A stretch of 32,073 nucleotides of DNA from Saprospiraceae bacterium (GTDB taxonomy: Bacteria; Bacteroidota; Bacteroidia; Chitinophagales; Saprospiraceae). The notes beneath the pieces were generated by a model. The model had not been told where the DNA came from, ran no database searches, and saw only the letters and a program-made list of their open reading frames with translations. The translations under genes were made by a program, and so were the position numbers. Shown here in pieces: positions 1-9,666 of this stretch. Position 1 is the first letter of the stretch; each line of letters begins with the position of its first letter. Where the stretch lies: positions 1 to 32,073 of the forward strand of contig JADKGL010000007.1 of assembly GCA_016722295.1 (NCBI GenBank), given 5' to 3'.

Positions 1-607
1 GGAATGAAAGTGACTCAATATTTAAAACATTGTTAGGGCAATTTTCTTGGTTCGAGACTAATGGATTTTTGACGACCGCAATGACTTGGATAGTGAAATT
101 ATTTGGTACAGCATTTATTTTGATTCTATATCGATATATATTTTTTATAGTATGTAGTCCAATTTTATCCTTGATATCAGAAGCAGTTGAGAAAGTATTT
201 TAAAAAGAAATAATTTGTTCCTCAGCACTGAATCAATTTCTATATTTTCTTCAATTTGGCGAAGTATACTAATGAATGGTAGAAATTTTATCATTGAAAT
301 TGCGATTTGCACCGTTTTGTTTTTATTGAGTTTTATTCCGCTTTTAGGGATAATTTTTTCTGCACTTTCTTTTTTGGTTTCTTCTTATTTTGCAGGAGTG
401 AGTAATTTTGATTTTTCAGTAGAGCGATATTATAAATATAGCACTTCATTGAGATGGTATGCTGCACACAGATTGCATGTAATGGGACAAGGAATCGTTT
501 ATATGTTATTTTTTTGGATCCCGATAATTGGTTGGGTCCTTATACCAATTTGGAGTACGATTGCTTCTACGATCCACTATTGCAAAATTGCTGAAGGCAA
601 TAAATAA
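1..607 (+). CDS. EI24-domain membrane protein, 3' part, frameshifted
   Basis: This is the carboxy-terminal part of a polytopic inner-membrane protein resembling the EI24/CysZ-like family; the gene begins before the window. Frame 3 is open from the left edge to a TAA at 201-203 and encodes a hydrophobic segment followed by CSPILSLISEAVEKVF. The reading then continues in another frame to 607, with a long hydrophobic hairpin (LLSFIPLLGIIFSALSFLVSSY) and a second one near the end (FFWIPIIGWVLIPIWSTIAST). The SP-x-L-x-x-L-S-E-x-x-E block followed by a charged loop and a FIPLLG membrane segment is typical of the family, so I join both frames. The break lies in the TTTTAAAAAG run near 198-207. The downstream frame alone could only start at a TTG (215), which supports a broken single gene. 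The substrate is unknown; CysZ carries sulfate, but nothing here proves that role. Confidence 0.6.
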
Positions 608-699
608 ATTTCTTTTTTCCATTTTTTTTTGTTTATATTTACATTCAAGTTGAGTAAATTGATATTTGACTTTTTTTGATTGAAATTCAAATCAAGTTT

Positions 700-2199
700 A
701 TGAATCGTTATATTTTCTTTCTGATTTTGTTTTTACGTTTGTATATTGCTACTGCAGTAAATTATCATATCCAACCCAATGGAAGTGATTCAAATGATGG
801 CCTGAGTTTCTCCAAGGCTTTTAAAACAATTCAAATCGCAACTAACAAAGCAAAAGCAGGAGATAGCATTTTTGTTTATGATGGATTCTATAAAGGATTT
901 GATCATTTCTATAAAGCTAGTGGTACTGCATTAAATCCAATCGTTTATCTAGCAAAAGGAAATCAAGTGATTATCAACCAATCTTGTGGTCGAGGATTTG
1001 ATGGAATCAATGTTGAAGGTGTTGATTATATAGAATTGATTGGTTTTAAAGTTAAGAATATTTCTGATCCAGTTGGAAATGGAGAAGATGGAATTCGAGC
1101 TGTACTGGCGAACCACGTTACCATTAGAAATTGTGAAGTAGATAGTTGCTATCGCGGTATTTTTACTGGATATACAGATGATTTTTTAGCAGAAAATAAT
1201 TTATGCAAAAGATCGTATGGCGAACACGGGATTTATGTTTCTAATAACAGTGATAGAGTAGTGATAAGATATAATCAATGTTATGGAAACAAAGCAGCAG
1301 GAATTCAATTGAATCCTGATCTCAGTAGTGGCACACCAGGTATTTCTGTGGATGTTAAAATTTATAATAATATTTGTTATGATAACCGCATAGGATTAAA
1401 TTTACAAGGAATTTATCATAGTGAAGTATATAATAATTTGCTGTATAATAATGGAGCGAATGGTGGTGGTAATGGCATGACATTCTTCTTGGGTGATGCG
1501 GCAACTGGATGTAATAATGTGAAAGTTTATAACAATACGGTCATCGTCCCTTCGGGTTCACAATGGGCAGTGTTAGCAATAGATAGCGATAGCTTATTTT
1601 TTTACAACAATATTTTTTTAAGTTATTCTCAAAAAGGAAGTTTGGATATTGAAAGTAGTTGTACAAATATTAGATCAGATTATAATTTACTGACGGACAA
1701 AATGACTATTAATCAGGGTTCAAGTTATATCAATTTTGCGCAATGGAGGAGTTTGGGTTATGATCTAAACTCAAGCGCTGTTTCAGATATAAGTTCGGTT
1801 TTTGAAAATAGTTCAAACAATGATTTTCACTTGAATTTCAATTCTATAGCAAAAGACAAAGGAACAACTTTGGTTTCTGATTTAGTCAAAGATGATTTAG
1901 AATTTTTAAAAAGGCCACAAGGCAAAGCTTATGATATTGGCTGTTATGAAGTAGTTCAATTTGCAGATACTAAAAATGAAAAGATTTCTAAAGAGAAAAT
2001 CAAGTGGAGTATTGAAGGTGGAATTATTCACTTTCATGTAGATGAGAAAGATGCAGAATTACTTTTGTACGATATGAGAGGTGCATTAGTAAATGTCGGA
2101 ACTTCAGCGCCAATTGATTTATTGCGTGGTCATGTCATTCTTTATGTGCTATATGATAAGAATGGAATGTCTTCTGGAAAATTATTGATTGATTTTTGA
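700..2199 (+). CDS. exported right-handed parallel beta-helix protein
   Basis: A 499-residue protein in one intact frame. I choose the ATG at 700 because it begins a good signal peptide (MNRYIFFLILFLRLYIATA); an in-frame TTG at 676 would add eight residues before it. The mature part opens with YHIQPNGSDSNDGLSFSKAFKTI, the usual entry to pectate-lyase-like or DUF1565-type beta-helix proteins, in which listed positions start a run of short parallel strands. Repeated N-N and x-IYNN motifs (VKIYNNICYDN, EVYNNLLYNN, VKVYNNTVIV) mark the asparagine ladders of the helix at about residues 200-280. The last 70 residues (LLLYDMRGALVNV...GKLLIDF) look like a divergent T9SS type A tail, so the protein is probably released or fixed on the cell surface. 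Such folds bind or cleave polysaccharides, but no catalytic residues can be assigned here. Confidence 0.75.
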   Translation: MNRYIFFLILFLRLYIATAVNYHIQPNGSDSNDGLSFSKAFKTIQIATNKAKAGDSIFVYDGFYKGFDHFYKASGTALNPIVYLAKGNQVIINQSCGRGFDGINVEGVDYIELIGFKVKNISDPVGNGEDGIRAVLANHVTIRNCEVDSCYRGIFTGYTDDFLAENNLCKRSYGEHGIYVSNNSDRVVIRYNQCYGNKAAGIQLNPDLSSGTPGISVDVKIYNNICYDNRIGLNLQGIYHSEVYNNLLYNNGANGGGNGMTFFLGDAATGCNNVKVYNNTVIVPSGSQWAVLAIDSDSLFFYNNIFLSYSQKGSLDIESSCTNIRSDYNLLTDKMTINQGSSYINFAQWRSLGYDLNSSAVSDISSVFENSSNNDFHLNFNSIAKDKGTTLVSDLVKDDLEFLKRPQGKAYDIGCYEVVQFADTKNEKISKEKIKWSIEGGIIHFHVDEKDAELLLYDMRGALVNVGTSAPIDLLRGHVILYVLYDKNGMSSGKLLIDF

Positions 2200-2218
2200 T
2201 TCGAAAATATGTATGTCA

Positions 2219-2332
2219 GAAGTCAAAAAATTACGTCTAAGTATATCACAAGTTAAAGATGTCAAGTCAAAGACTTATGTATAAGTATGTCACAAGTCAA
2301 AGACTTGCGCCAGCTTGGGACAAGTAAATTAG
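2219..2332 (+). repeat. direct repeat copy 1 with hairpins
   Basis: The left copy of an imperfect repeat shared with 2669-2757. It contains two short palindromes, aagtc-aaa-gactt at 2264-2276 and caagtc-aaa-gacttg at 2293-2307; the second is followed directly by cgccagcttggga. Compared with the right copy it carries an extra stretch of about 25 bases containing another half-palindrome, so the unit seems to have grown by internal duplication. Confidence 0.65.
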
Positions 2333-2668
2333 GAAATACTACTCAGTGGTTTGAGTTCCAGTTAAGAATAATTTTATAAATATACTAAAGTGATACGGGC
2401 AGCAATTGTTTTTGATTATTATTATTTTCTTATGCCTTATATTCTTTAAGACATTAGGATGTTTGTAGCTACTATTGATGGCGAAGAAAAATATTAGATT
2501 TTTGATGATCTAAGAATATGATAAGGTAACTAAATGTAATATTTATCAAGCTCAGGATGACACAGTTATAAATTAATTTTTGGTAATATTGATTCCTTGT
2601 TTATTTGTGATAACAGAATGGGAATGTTATCAATTATTGCTTGACTATCGATTTCGAAAGGTTCAAGT

Positions 2669-2757
2669 CAGAAGTCAAAGAATTACGTCTAAGTATACCC
2701 AGCAAGAAGACTTATGTATAAAAATGTAAGTCAAAGACTTGCGCCAGCTTTGGGATC
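2669..2757 (+). repeat. direct repeat copy 2 with hairpin
   Basis: The right copy of the repeat at 2219-2332. It shares gaagtcaaagaattacgtct, the segment gacttatgtata, and the palindrome aagtc-aaa-gactt (2728-2740) followed by gcgccagctttggg. The spacing inside the copy is shorter than in the left one. Confidence 0.65.
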
Positions 2758-3296
2758 TTTGAATGGATTGTAGACGGCTAAAATGCAACTACGCTCGGCG
2801 TAGGATATTCCCGTCGAAGTTCTAATGGCCGTGCCATACAAGGAAGAACATACTAATATCCGGGCAATAAGCGTAGGATAAAAATACGGCTAACCCAAGA
2901 TTGATCGGCCTGTAGTTCCCTAAAAAGGGAGACTGAAGTTTAGATCAGTTTGTGTACGAAGATTAAAGTACTGAAAGCGGTAGGATCTATCATACGCTTT
3001 AACATCTAACATCCGACCAGCTTGGCATTTCCTGATTGATATTTCCCCCCATGCTCGGCGTAGGATCTTCCTACGTCGAAGAATTTCTGATGGCGGGTCA
3101 AGGAATCATAATCAGGAGGGTATAGATTGAGTTACGAAGATTAAAGAGCGAAAGTGGTAGGCATCTAGATCAACGTCTTTCCATCTAACTTCTACTAGCT
3201 TGTTTTTTATTATTCTAAAAGGGAGCTTATAGCAATCCTTTTGTAAAGAAAAAATCCATTTTCTCTTTGCAACTCGGTGGTTAAATAAATATTTTT

Positions 3297-3812
3297 CTAT
3301 TTTGTAAACCAAGACGAATAAAGTTGATAATTTTTTGCAGTGCGATCTATAAAAAATTGAAATGTATCTGGGTCGAGGACTTTTATTTTTTTTGCAGGAA
3401 TGCCACCATAAATATGTCCCGATTCTAGATGACTATTCTCAAGGACCACCGCACCTGCTGCGATCAATACATTAGATTCTACAACGGCATTATCCATTAC
3501 GATTGCGCCCATACCAATTAAAACATCTGAATGAACTTTGCAACCATGAACGATTGCACGATGTCCTATGCTGACTCGATCACCAATATATGTTCCTGCC
3601 TTCTCGTAAGTGCAGTGAATGATGGCACCATCCTGAATATTAACTTCATTGCCAATTCGAATCTCATGCACATCACCGCGAACTACAGCTTGAAACCAAA
3701 CACTAGAGCGATCGCCGATCACGACATCTCCAATGATTGTAGCATTTTCGGCAAGGAAACAATCATTGCCAATCTTTGGATGAAATCCTCTTACATCGAT
3801 AATACTTGCCAT
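3297..3812 (-). CDS. gamma-carbonic anhydrase family protein
   Basis: An intact 171-residue left-handed beta-helix protein of the YrdA/PaaY/Cam-like family. The hexapeptide repeats run from about residue 10 to 145 (NATIIGDVVIGDRSSVWFQAVVRGD, VNIQDGAIIHC, YIGDRVSIGHRAIVHGC, IGMGAIVMDNAVV, IAAGAVV). The three metal-binding histidines expected for the family are present in AIIHC and in SIGHRAIVHGC. A C-terminal helix (FQFFIDRTAKNYQLYSSWF) closes the fold. Family members are metal-dependent trimers and some hydrate CO2, while others are inactive or act on CoA thioesters; the real substrate cannot be told from sequence. It is the last gene of a minus-strand operon, beginning 6 bp after the TraB-like gene ends. 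Confidence 0.88.
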   Translation of the reverse strand: MASIIDVRGFHPKIGNDCFLAENATIIGDVVIGDRSSVWFQAVVRGDVHEIRIGNEVNIQDGAIIHCTYEKAGTYIGDRVSIGHRAIVHGCKVHSDVLIGMGAIVMDNAVVESNVLIAAGAVVLENSHLESGHIYGGIPAKKIKVLDPDTFQFFIDRTAKNYQLYSSWFTK

Positions 3813-3818
3813 GGTTGC

Positions 3819-4709
3819 TTAGTTAACAGGTGTGACGACAAAACCATTTTTTTCAATAAAGAAATCAAACCTTTTGAACCGCCGAGATGTCCAGCGCCAC
3901 TGCAAAAAAACATGATTTTGAAGCAGTAGCTTTTTCTATAATCGGAATCCATTGCTGTTGCGATTATTCAATAAAATATCGAGATGTTCCTTCATTGATT
4001 GGTCTTCAGCTTCTATAGATTGAGTAAGCGCGTTTAAATTTTGATCTTTGTAATGCTTAGTTAACATTTTGAGTTCAGAGGATTAATCACCAGAATTAGA
4101 ACTTTGAATCGATTGATACAATTGTTCAGCTTGTTTTTTATATGGTATACTATCGAAGATTGAAATTTGAAAATCAATAGTTTCTAATCCATCAATTTTC
4201 AATTTTCTGGTTTTTGCCTCGGTTGCCAATTCCATTTCATAAGATTTTAATTTATTATTTTTTAAATCTTCAGGATTCATTTCAGGATTTGCTAGAATTT
4301 CTAGGAACATTGGTTTGATGCGATCTACGAACATCATGGGAAGTCCAAGTTTTTCAAAATAATTTTTTACAGTTTGATATTTATTGTCTTCCAAATGATC
4401 TTGTAAACTGCTTCCATCGCTCATCATAATTTTATCCATTAGCGAAAGCATAGTGGACATATCGTTCATTTTTTCAACATCCACTTCAAAATAAACTTTT
4501 TCGCATTGCGACATTTTCTCCAATGTGTTTTTTGGATAGAAAAAATCTTCTGTTGGAATTAAATGTATCGTTCCGAATAGATAAGAACTTTGTTTTTGAT
4601 TGGGATGTTTGATTTCCCAAAGTAAATTGTGCGATAATGTGTCTTGAGCATTGATTTTAAGTATAAAAATAAATGCCAAAAAAAATAGAATAAATTTGGA
4701 TTGTGTCAT
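3819..4709 (-). CDS. TraB/GumN family exported protein, interrupted
   Basis: A TraB/GumN-type protein of about 295 residues once the breaks are repaired. I take the ATG at 4709 because it gives a signal peptide (MTQSKFILFFLAFIFILKINAQ) and lies 2 bp after the rlmB stop. The family opening is clear: LLWEIKHPNQKQSSYLFGTIHLIP, then KVYFEVDVEKMND. The frame meets a TAA at 4083-4085 but continues in the same frame with SSELKMLTKHYKDQNL. Two one-base losses follow, near 3953 (NRN-QQWIPIIEKA) and near 3893 (CFFAVGAGHLGGSKGLISLLKKNGFVVTPVN). The GxGHLGG motif near the end is the second conserved block of the family, so the C-terminus is really present. Its enzymatic role is unknown; related domains have been proposed to be metallo-proteases. 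It is co-transcribed with rlmB and the gamma-carbonic anhydrase. Confidence 0.75.
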
Positions 4710-4711
4710 GT

Positions 4712-5455
4712 TTATAAATTTGATTTGCAATACCATTCATAACATATGATCCCAGTTGCAACTGAGACATTTAAAGAATTTATTTGGCCACTTTGTGGAA
4801 TGGAAATGTGCACATCAGAAATCTCTACTAACTCAGGCGAAATTCCAACACCTTCGGATCCCAAAATAAAAACGACAGGAATGTTTAGTTCGGTTTCTTT
4901 TAAGGATTGTGTTGCTTTTTCTGTGCAAGAGATCAAGGTCAAACCCATTCGTTTTAGATTTTTCAGCACGATTGTAGAGTTTGTCGCTTGACAGATTGGA
5001 ATATTCAACAAAGCACCAGCAGAGGCTTTTATTGCTTCTTCATTGATGGCTGCTGCATTTTTTCTTGTTACTATGATCCCATCGATACCAAATACTTCTG
5101 CTGATCTTGCGATGGCTCCAAAATTTCTTACATCGCTTATACCATCGAGAAACAAAAGGCAGGGTGATTTTCCTTGTTCAAAAATAGTACTCACTAAATC
5201 TTGAGGGATCGTGAAAACGTATTGGATTGATCATGCCTAAAACACCTTGGTGTTGTTTTGGGCAAAGCTTATCAATTTTTTGCTTTGGCACTTGCACGAC
5301 TGATATTTTGTGCTTTCTGCATAGCTTTAAAAGTTCGTACAAAGTTTCTTTCTCTAAATTTTCCTGCAAAAACTTTTTGCAATGGTGTCTCAGTCGCAAT
5401 AGCTTCTTTCAATGCATTTTTTTCCAATAATCCAAGTAAAATTTTGCTCTTTCAC
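4712..5455 (-). CDS. rlmB: 23S rRNA 2'-O-ribose methyltransferase (RlmB-like, SpoU family), frameshifted
   Basis: A TrmH/SpoU methyltransferase, most likely RlmB, which methylates the ribose of G2251 in 23S rRNA using SAM. The C-terminal catalytic part (4712-5194) shows the three knot motifs: DVRNFGAIARSAEVFG, VVFILGSEGVGIS, and IPQSGQINSLNVSVATGI. The preceding frame (5178-5399) supplies the L30e-like substrate domain ending in KLCPKQHQGVLGMI. Upstream, VKEQNFTWIIGK then NALKEAIATETPLQKVF is readable after another shift, so translation probably starts at the GTG at 5455. The breaks are near 5221 (one C too many or two too few), near 5365 (T-run) and near 5418 (A-run of seven). The total length of about 245 residues is normal for the family. 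It heads a three-gene minus-strand operon. Confidence 0.82.
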
Positions 5456-5517
5456 GGTTCAAAATTATTTATATCTTTAACAAATTTTTAGTTTAATTCA
5501 CATAAAAGAAAAACAGA

Positions 5518-8500
5518 ATGCGTATTTATTTGGTAATCAGTTATTTAATTCTTGCTTTTTGTATTCAAGCGCAAAAGCAAGATCAACTCAATATTGCTTT
5601 GAGGCATATAGAAGCTTCAAAGGAGGCTTGGAAATTGAAATCCTCTGATATTTCAGATCTTTCTGTGTCAGATTATTATCCATCATCTCATAATGGGGTG
5701 ACTCACATTTATTTTCAACAAAATTATAGGGCATTCCAATTTATAATGCTGTGACTTCAGTTCATGTTGGGTCCAACAGGTAAAGTGTTTGAAAGCCCAT
5801 CGCGATTTTACAATGATTTGGAAAAATTAGTCAACACTACTACACCAAAGATTTTGCCACATCAAGCGTTAGAAAATGTAGTTCGCGAATTAAAATTGGA
5901 AAATGCTTTGGTTCCAACAAATTCGAGTCGATTGAAAAAATCGGAAGTAAGCACTTTAGCGAAAACAAATTTTACAGAATCTGATATTCCTGTAAAATTG
6001 GTTTATCAAGTAAATGGTAAAGGAGAACTTCGATTATCCTATGATTTGGCATTGGATATGTCTATGAATGCAGATCATTGGAGTATGCGAGTGGATGCAG
6101 TGACTGGTGAAGTATTGAACAAACATAATTTTACGATTTATTGTAAAATAGATCATCCAGGACATAGCCATTGTGAGCGCTCAAGAATGGCACAAAAAGG
6201 AAGCTTCAAACCAGTAGCAAAAGTTTTAGAATCCAAAGCATTAACTACTGCGCCGAATACATACAACGTTTTTGCTTTTCCAGTAGAGAGCCCAATTCAT
6301 GGCAGTAGAAGTTTGGTAGTGAATCCAGCTGATCCGACAGCATCACCTTTCGGTTGGCATGATACGAATGGCGTAGCAGGTCCTGAGTTTACTGTGACTA
6401 ATGGAAATAACGTAAATGCATATTTAGATAAAAATTCTGATAATCAGAACGACGGTGGTCAACCAAATGGTGGATCAGATTTGATTTTTGATTTTCCATT
6501 AGATTTGAACAAAGAGCCAAATACCTATACAGCAGCTGCAGTGACCAATTTATTTTATGTTTGTAATGCAATCCATGATGTATTGTATCAATTTGGATTT
6601 GATGAGAAAGCTGGAAACTTCCAAAGGAATAATTACGCGAAAGGTGGCGCAGCCAATGATCCTGTAGTAGCAGAAGCTCAAGACGGAGGAGGCACAAATA
6701 ACGCAAACTTCTCTACACCTGCAGATGGCGGTAGCGGTCGTATGCAAATGTTTCTTTGGACTGAATCAGCCAATGAAATCAATGTCATAGAACCATCGGG
6801 AGAGGCAGGACCATTTGTTGCTACAAGAGGAAGTTTTGGAGCAGCGCCAGACACTACTCCGATTATTGGAAATGCAGTATGGTCAGATGACGGAGTTCGA
6901 GGAATGGAGCGATTGGGTTGTTCAGATTCTCAGAAGAAAGCAAAGTTGAATGGCAAAATTGTTTTTATAGAAAGAGGAGAATGCGAGTTTGGTGCTAAAG
7001 CATATTACGCACAGAAAGCAGGAGCTATCGCAGTCATCATCTGTGGATTCAACGAAGAAAGTGTATCAATGGGTCCTGGAGCGCTCGGAGGAAGGGTAAC
7101 TATTCCTGCATATTTTGCGATTAAATCAAAGTGTGATAAAGTTCGAATTTTAATCGATAGTTCATTGAAAATTAAAATACAAAAGCCTGTTGGAAATTTA
7201 GCGGGACCAGATAGTTTGGATGGTGATTTTGATAATGGAATTATCGCTCATGAGTTTGGTCATGGAGTTTCCAATCGATTGACAGGAGGACCTTCTCAAG
7301 CAGGTTGTTTAGGCAATGGCGAACAAATGGGTGAAGGATGGAGTGATTTTTTTAGTTTGATATTTACTGCTGAGCCTGGTGATAAACCAGCAGATATTCG
7401 CGCTGTAGGAAATTACGCGATTAATGCAGGTAAAGACGGTTTAGGTATCCGAAGAAGACCTTATACTACTGATTTAAAATTCAATGAATTTACTTATAAA
7501 AATATTGACCCTGAAGTTCATAATTTAGGTGAAGTGTGGACGACAGTATTATGGGATTTGTATTGGGCTTTATCTGATAAATATGGATATGACCCAAGCT
7601 TTAAAAATAAAACTGCAGGGAATAATATCTGTATTCAGTTGGTTATGGATGGTATGAAACTTCAACCATGTAGTCCAGGATTCATCGATGGTCGAAATGC
7701 AATCATTGCTGCTGATCAAATGAATAATGGAGGAAAAATAAATGTTTGATTTGGGATGTGTTTGCAAAGCGAGGATTTGGTAATGCAGCAAGTCAAGGTT
7801 CATCAAATTCAGTCGGCGATGAAACAGAAGACTATGAATCACTACCAGAGTGTATTAATGCAATACGATTTAACAAAAAAGCAGATTTCGTAGTAAAGCC
7901 AGGAGAGGCGTTTAATGTATAATTAGAAGTGCGAAATCTTAGGACTTCATCTGCAAATACAGTAAAAGTTACTGATGAAATTCCTGCGAATTGTACTTAC
8001 GTTGCTGGTTCAGCAAGTTTAGCACCTACAAGTGTCAATGGAAAAACCATTACTTGGGAAATTCCTACAATGGCAGCATTGGAGAAATTAACGATCACAT
8101 ATAAAGTTGCAACAGATAAAAATATATTCTCTACTACTTTATGGCGTGATGAATTGGAGACAGATTTTTTTGAAACGTGGGATGTAGAAATTTTAGAAGG
8201 AGGAGAGATCTGGCAACAATTGGATTATGGTATCAATAACTCTAGAGCCTTACATGCGAATGAAGCAAAAGATACTACAGACTTCGCTGTATATATGTTA
8301 AATCCTGCAGAGGCAGTATTACTTGGCAATGAGCCTTCAATTTATTTTTACCATCAATACAATACACAAAATACATTGGATGGAGGATATCTTATGGTTT
8401 CAGAAGATGGACAGATATGGGAGCGATTGAGTGATTCAGATTGGTCATTGAATGGTCCAAATAGTGATTTATCATATTCTACTTTTGTTGTACCTAATCT

Positions 8501-9041
8501 AAGAGGATTCTCGGGTAATTCAAATGGCTTTATTCCTTCCGTTGCGAATTTATCAAAGTGGGCAGGAAAAAAAGTTTATTTCAAATTCAGATTTGGAACC
8601 TATGATAATTTAGTTTCTACTCAGCCAGGAAGATTGGGTTGGACGCTAGACAATTTGGAGATCATAAATCCAATTTACTACAATACTACAGCTTGTGTGA
8701 CTTCAGGTTTAGGTGATAATATATGTCTTGCCTCCAAAGGAAAAGGAACATTGATCGAATCAAATAAGATTGTATCAGTTACTCCGAAGGACAAAGAAAT
8801 TAAATTCAATGTATTCCCTAATCCAGCGAAAGCTATTGCTTATGTCAATCTATTCAATGGCGAACAGTTTGAAGTAATGAATATCGTAGACGCTACAGGC
8901 AAAAATATTTATTCAACTGTTTTGAATCAGTCTAACCAACAACAGATCAAGATCAATACAAGTCAATTCTCAAAAGGAATTTATTTTGTTGAGATCAAAG
9001 GAAAACAAGAAAGTAGAAAACAAAAATTAGTAATTCAGTAA
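5518..9041 (+). CDS. T9SS-secreted M36 (fungalysin-type) zinc metalloprotease, frameshifted
   Basis: A secreted protease of about 1174 residues. The order is: signal peptide (MRIYLVISYLILAFCIQAQ); FTP propeptide (about 25-190); M36 catalytic domain with HEFGHGVSNRLTGG at about 578 and the third zinc ligand in NGEQMGEGWSDFF; a protease-associated (PA) insert before the active site (about 405-555, GKIVFIERGECEFGAKAYYAQKAGA); a DUF11-like beta domain (KPGEAFNV-LEVRN...VTDEIPANCTYVAGS); a MAM-like jelly-roll region; and a type A T9SS tail (FNVFPNPAKAIAYVNL...GIYFVEI). Breaks: a compensating pair in G-runs at about 5731 and 5775, one lost A near 7738 (GGKNKCLIWDVF restored), and an in-frame TAA at 7920-7922 where Gln (CAA) would fit. 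The intact motifs on both sides argue for one active gene. A strong terminator follows at 9065. Confidence 0.88.
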
Positions 9042-9064
9042 GAAATTTTTTCTACAGAAAATAT

Positions 9065-9096
9065 AAAGGGTATTCTCATTGCGAGGATGCCCTTTT
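9065..9096 (+). terminator. rho-independent terminator of the M36 protease gene
   Basis: A 13-bp stem, AAAGGGTATTCTC pairing with GAGGATGCCCTTT (two G-T wobbles), closes a five-base loop and runs into a T tract. It lies 24 bp after the protease stop codon. Confidence 0.85.
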
Positions 9097-9134
9097 TTGT
9101 ATTGCGATTAGTAGCAATAATATTTTATTAAAAA

Positions 9135-9166
9135 TTTGATAGTTTGAAATTTTTGATTTATATTTG
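9135..9166 (+). promoter_or_regulatory. Bacteroidota-type promoter
   Basis: TTTG at 9135-9138, a 20-bp spacer, then TATATTTG at 9159-9166 matches the -33/-7 pattern used by the main sigma factor of Bacteroidota (TTTG, TAnnTTTG). An overlapping alternative is TTTG 9143 with TAACTTTG 9169-9176. It sits about 45-75 bp before the ATG at 9212. Confidence 0.55.
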
Positions 9167-9211
9167 TATAACTTTGTTTTTGAATGTTTAAATAGACTAT
9201 AAATATATAAT

Positions 9212-9511
9212 ATGATTTCTACAATCGCTGCAATAACGCTATACCTAATGATGGTATTTGCTTTTTCTTTTATATCCTATATTAATTTCTTAGAATTTTT
9301 TAAAAATGGAAATTCCAGAATGTATATCTATGGAATGATTGCGGAAGCCACAATTGGTGCACTTATTGTGAGCAAAGCAAGCTTGTATTATGAAAGATAT
9401 AATATATTTAATTTAAATGATTTTGTATTTTATATTTTGTTTTTTGGTATTCCGATTTTAATATCCAGGTTCTTTTTTATACGGCCATTGGCGAAGAAAA
9501 ATTCAGTATAA
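9212..9511 (+). CDS. small membrane protein, unknown
   Basis: A 99-residue protein that I do not recognise. It has three hydrophobic segments that should cross the inner membrane: residues 4-28 (IAAITLYLMMVFAFSFISYINFLEF), about 38-56 (MYIYGMIAEATIGALIV) and 69-90 (FVFYILFFGIPILISRFFFI). The end is basic (RPLAKKNSV), suggesting a cytoplasmic C-terminus. A good Bacteroidota promoter and a terminator in front of it show that it is transcribed separately from the protease. The codon pattern and intact frame support a real gene, but no function can be inferred. Confidence 0.6.
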   Translation: MISTIAAITLYLMMVFAFSFISYINFLEFFKNGNSRMYIYGMIAEATIGALIVSKASLYYERYNIFNLNDFVFYILFFGIPILISRFFFIRPLAKKNSV

Positions 9512-9532
9512 AATTGTTTAGAATTTCGATAG

Positions 9533-9580
9533 TCGAAGTTTTTTACTTCGATACTCTATACATTGTGAATTTTTAATTCA
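9533..9580. repeat. REP-like double palindrome
   Basis: Two hairpins in tandem: tcgaagt-ttttt-acttcga (9533-9551) and tgaatt-ttt-aattca (9566-9580). The same pair with the same spacing recurs at 10340-10385, so this is a dispersed intergenic repeat and not a chance palindrome. Confidence 0.6.
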
Positions 9581-9666
9581 TGCTGTAATGCTTTGCAAAT
9601 TTGCAACGTAGGAAAATATTCCAAAGATTTTTATGTAATTTTCCCACATTCTTAAATCTTTTAGCA

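Larger units (their letters stand above)
2200..3296. other. gene-poor block of decayed direct repeats
   Basis: About 1.1 kb without a convincing coding region on either strand. It contains three pairs of same-orientation imperfect repeats. They are 2219-2332 with 2669-2757 (agaagtcaaaRaattacgt through tcaaagacttgcgccagctt), 2789-2835 with 3053-3100 (gctcggcgtaggat, cgtcgaag, ctRatggc), and 2953-3023 with 3132-3202 (tacgaagattaaag, gcgaaagYggtag, catctaac, ctagctt/accagctt). The stretch 2760-3110 is visibly richer in G and C than the flanking genes. No transposase reading frame, tRNA or rRNA is seen. It looks like the remains of a duplicated element or a dispersed intergenic repeat. Confidence 0.6.

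Noticed and set aside
2760..3110. A structured RNA or rRNA fragment in the GC-richer part of the repeat block
   Set aside because: No tRNA cloverleaf, rRNA landmark or known riboswitch motif could be found by eye; only imperfect direct repeats are certain.
3112..3312. A 66-codon open frame on the minus strand next to the repeat block
   Set aside because: It overlaps degraded repeat sequence, has no signal, domain or family likeness, and runs over the end of the gamma-carbonic anhydrase gene.
3531..3929. A 132-codon plus-strand open frame antisense to the gamma-carbonic anhydrase and the TraB-like gene
   Set aside because: The minus-strand reading has clear hexapeptide repeats and GxGHLGG; the antisense frame is a codon-bias shadow.
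4083..7922. A changed genetic code with TAA read as Gln
   Set aside because: Only two sites fit, many other genes (bshB1, VapC, beta-helix protein) end at normal stops, and base-call errors are common in the window.
9601..9666. An N-terminal extension of the beta-barrel gene
   Set aside because: The extension (QRRKIFQRFLCNF...) comes before a complete signal peptide that starts at the ATG at 9667, and overlaps the repeat area.
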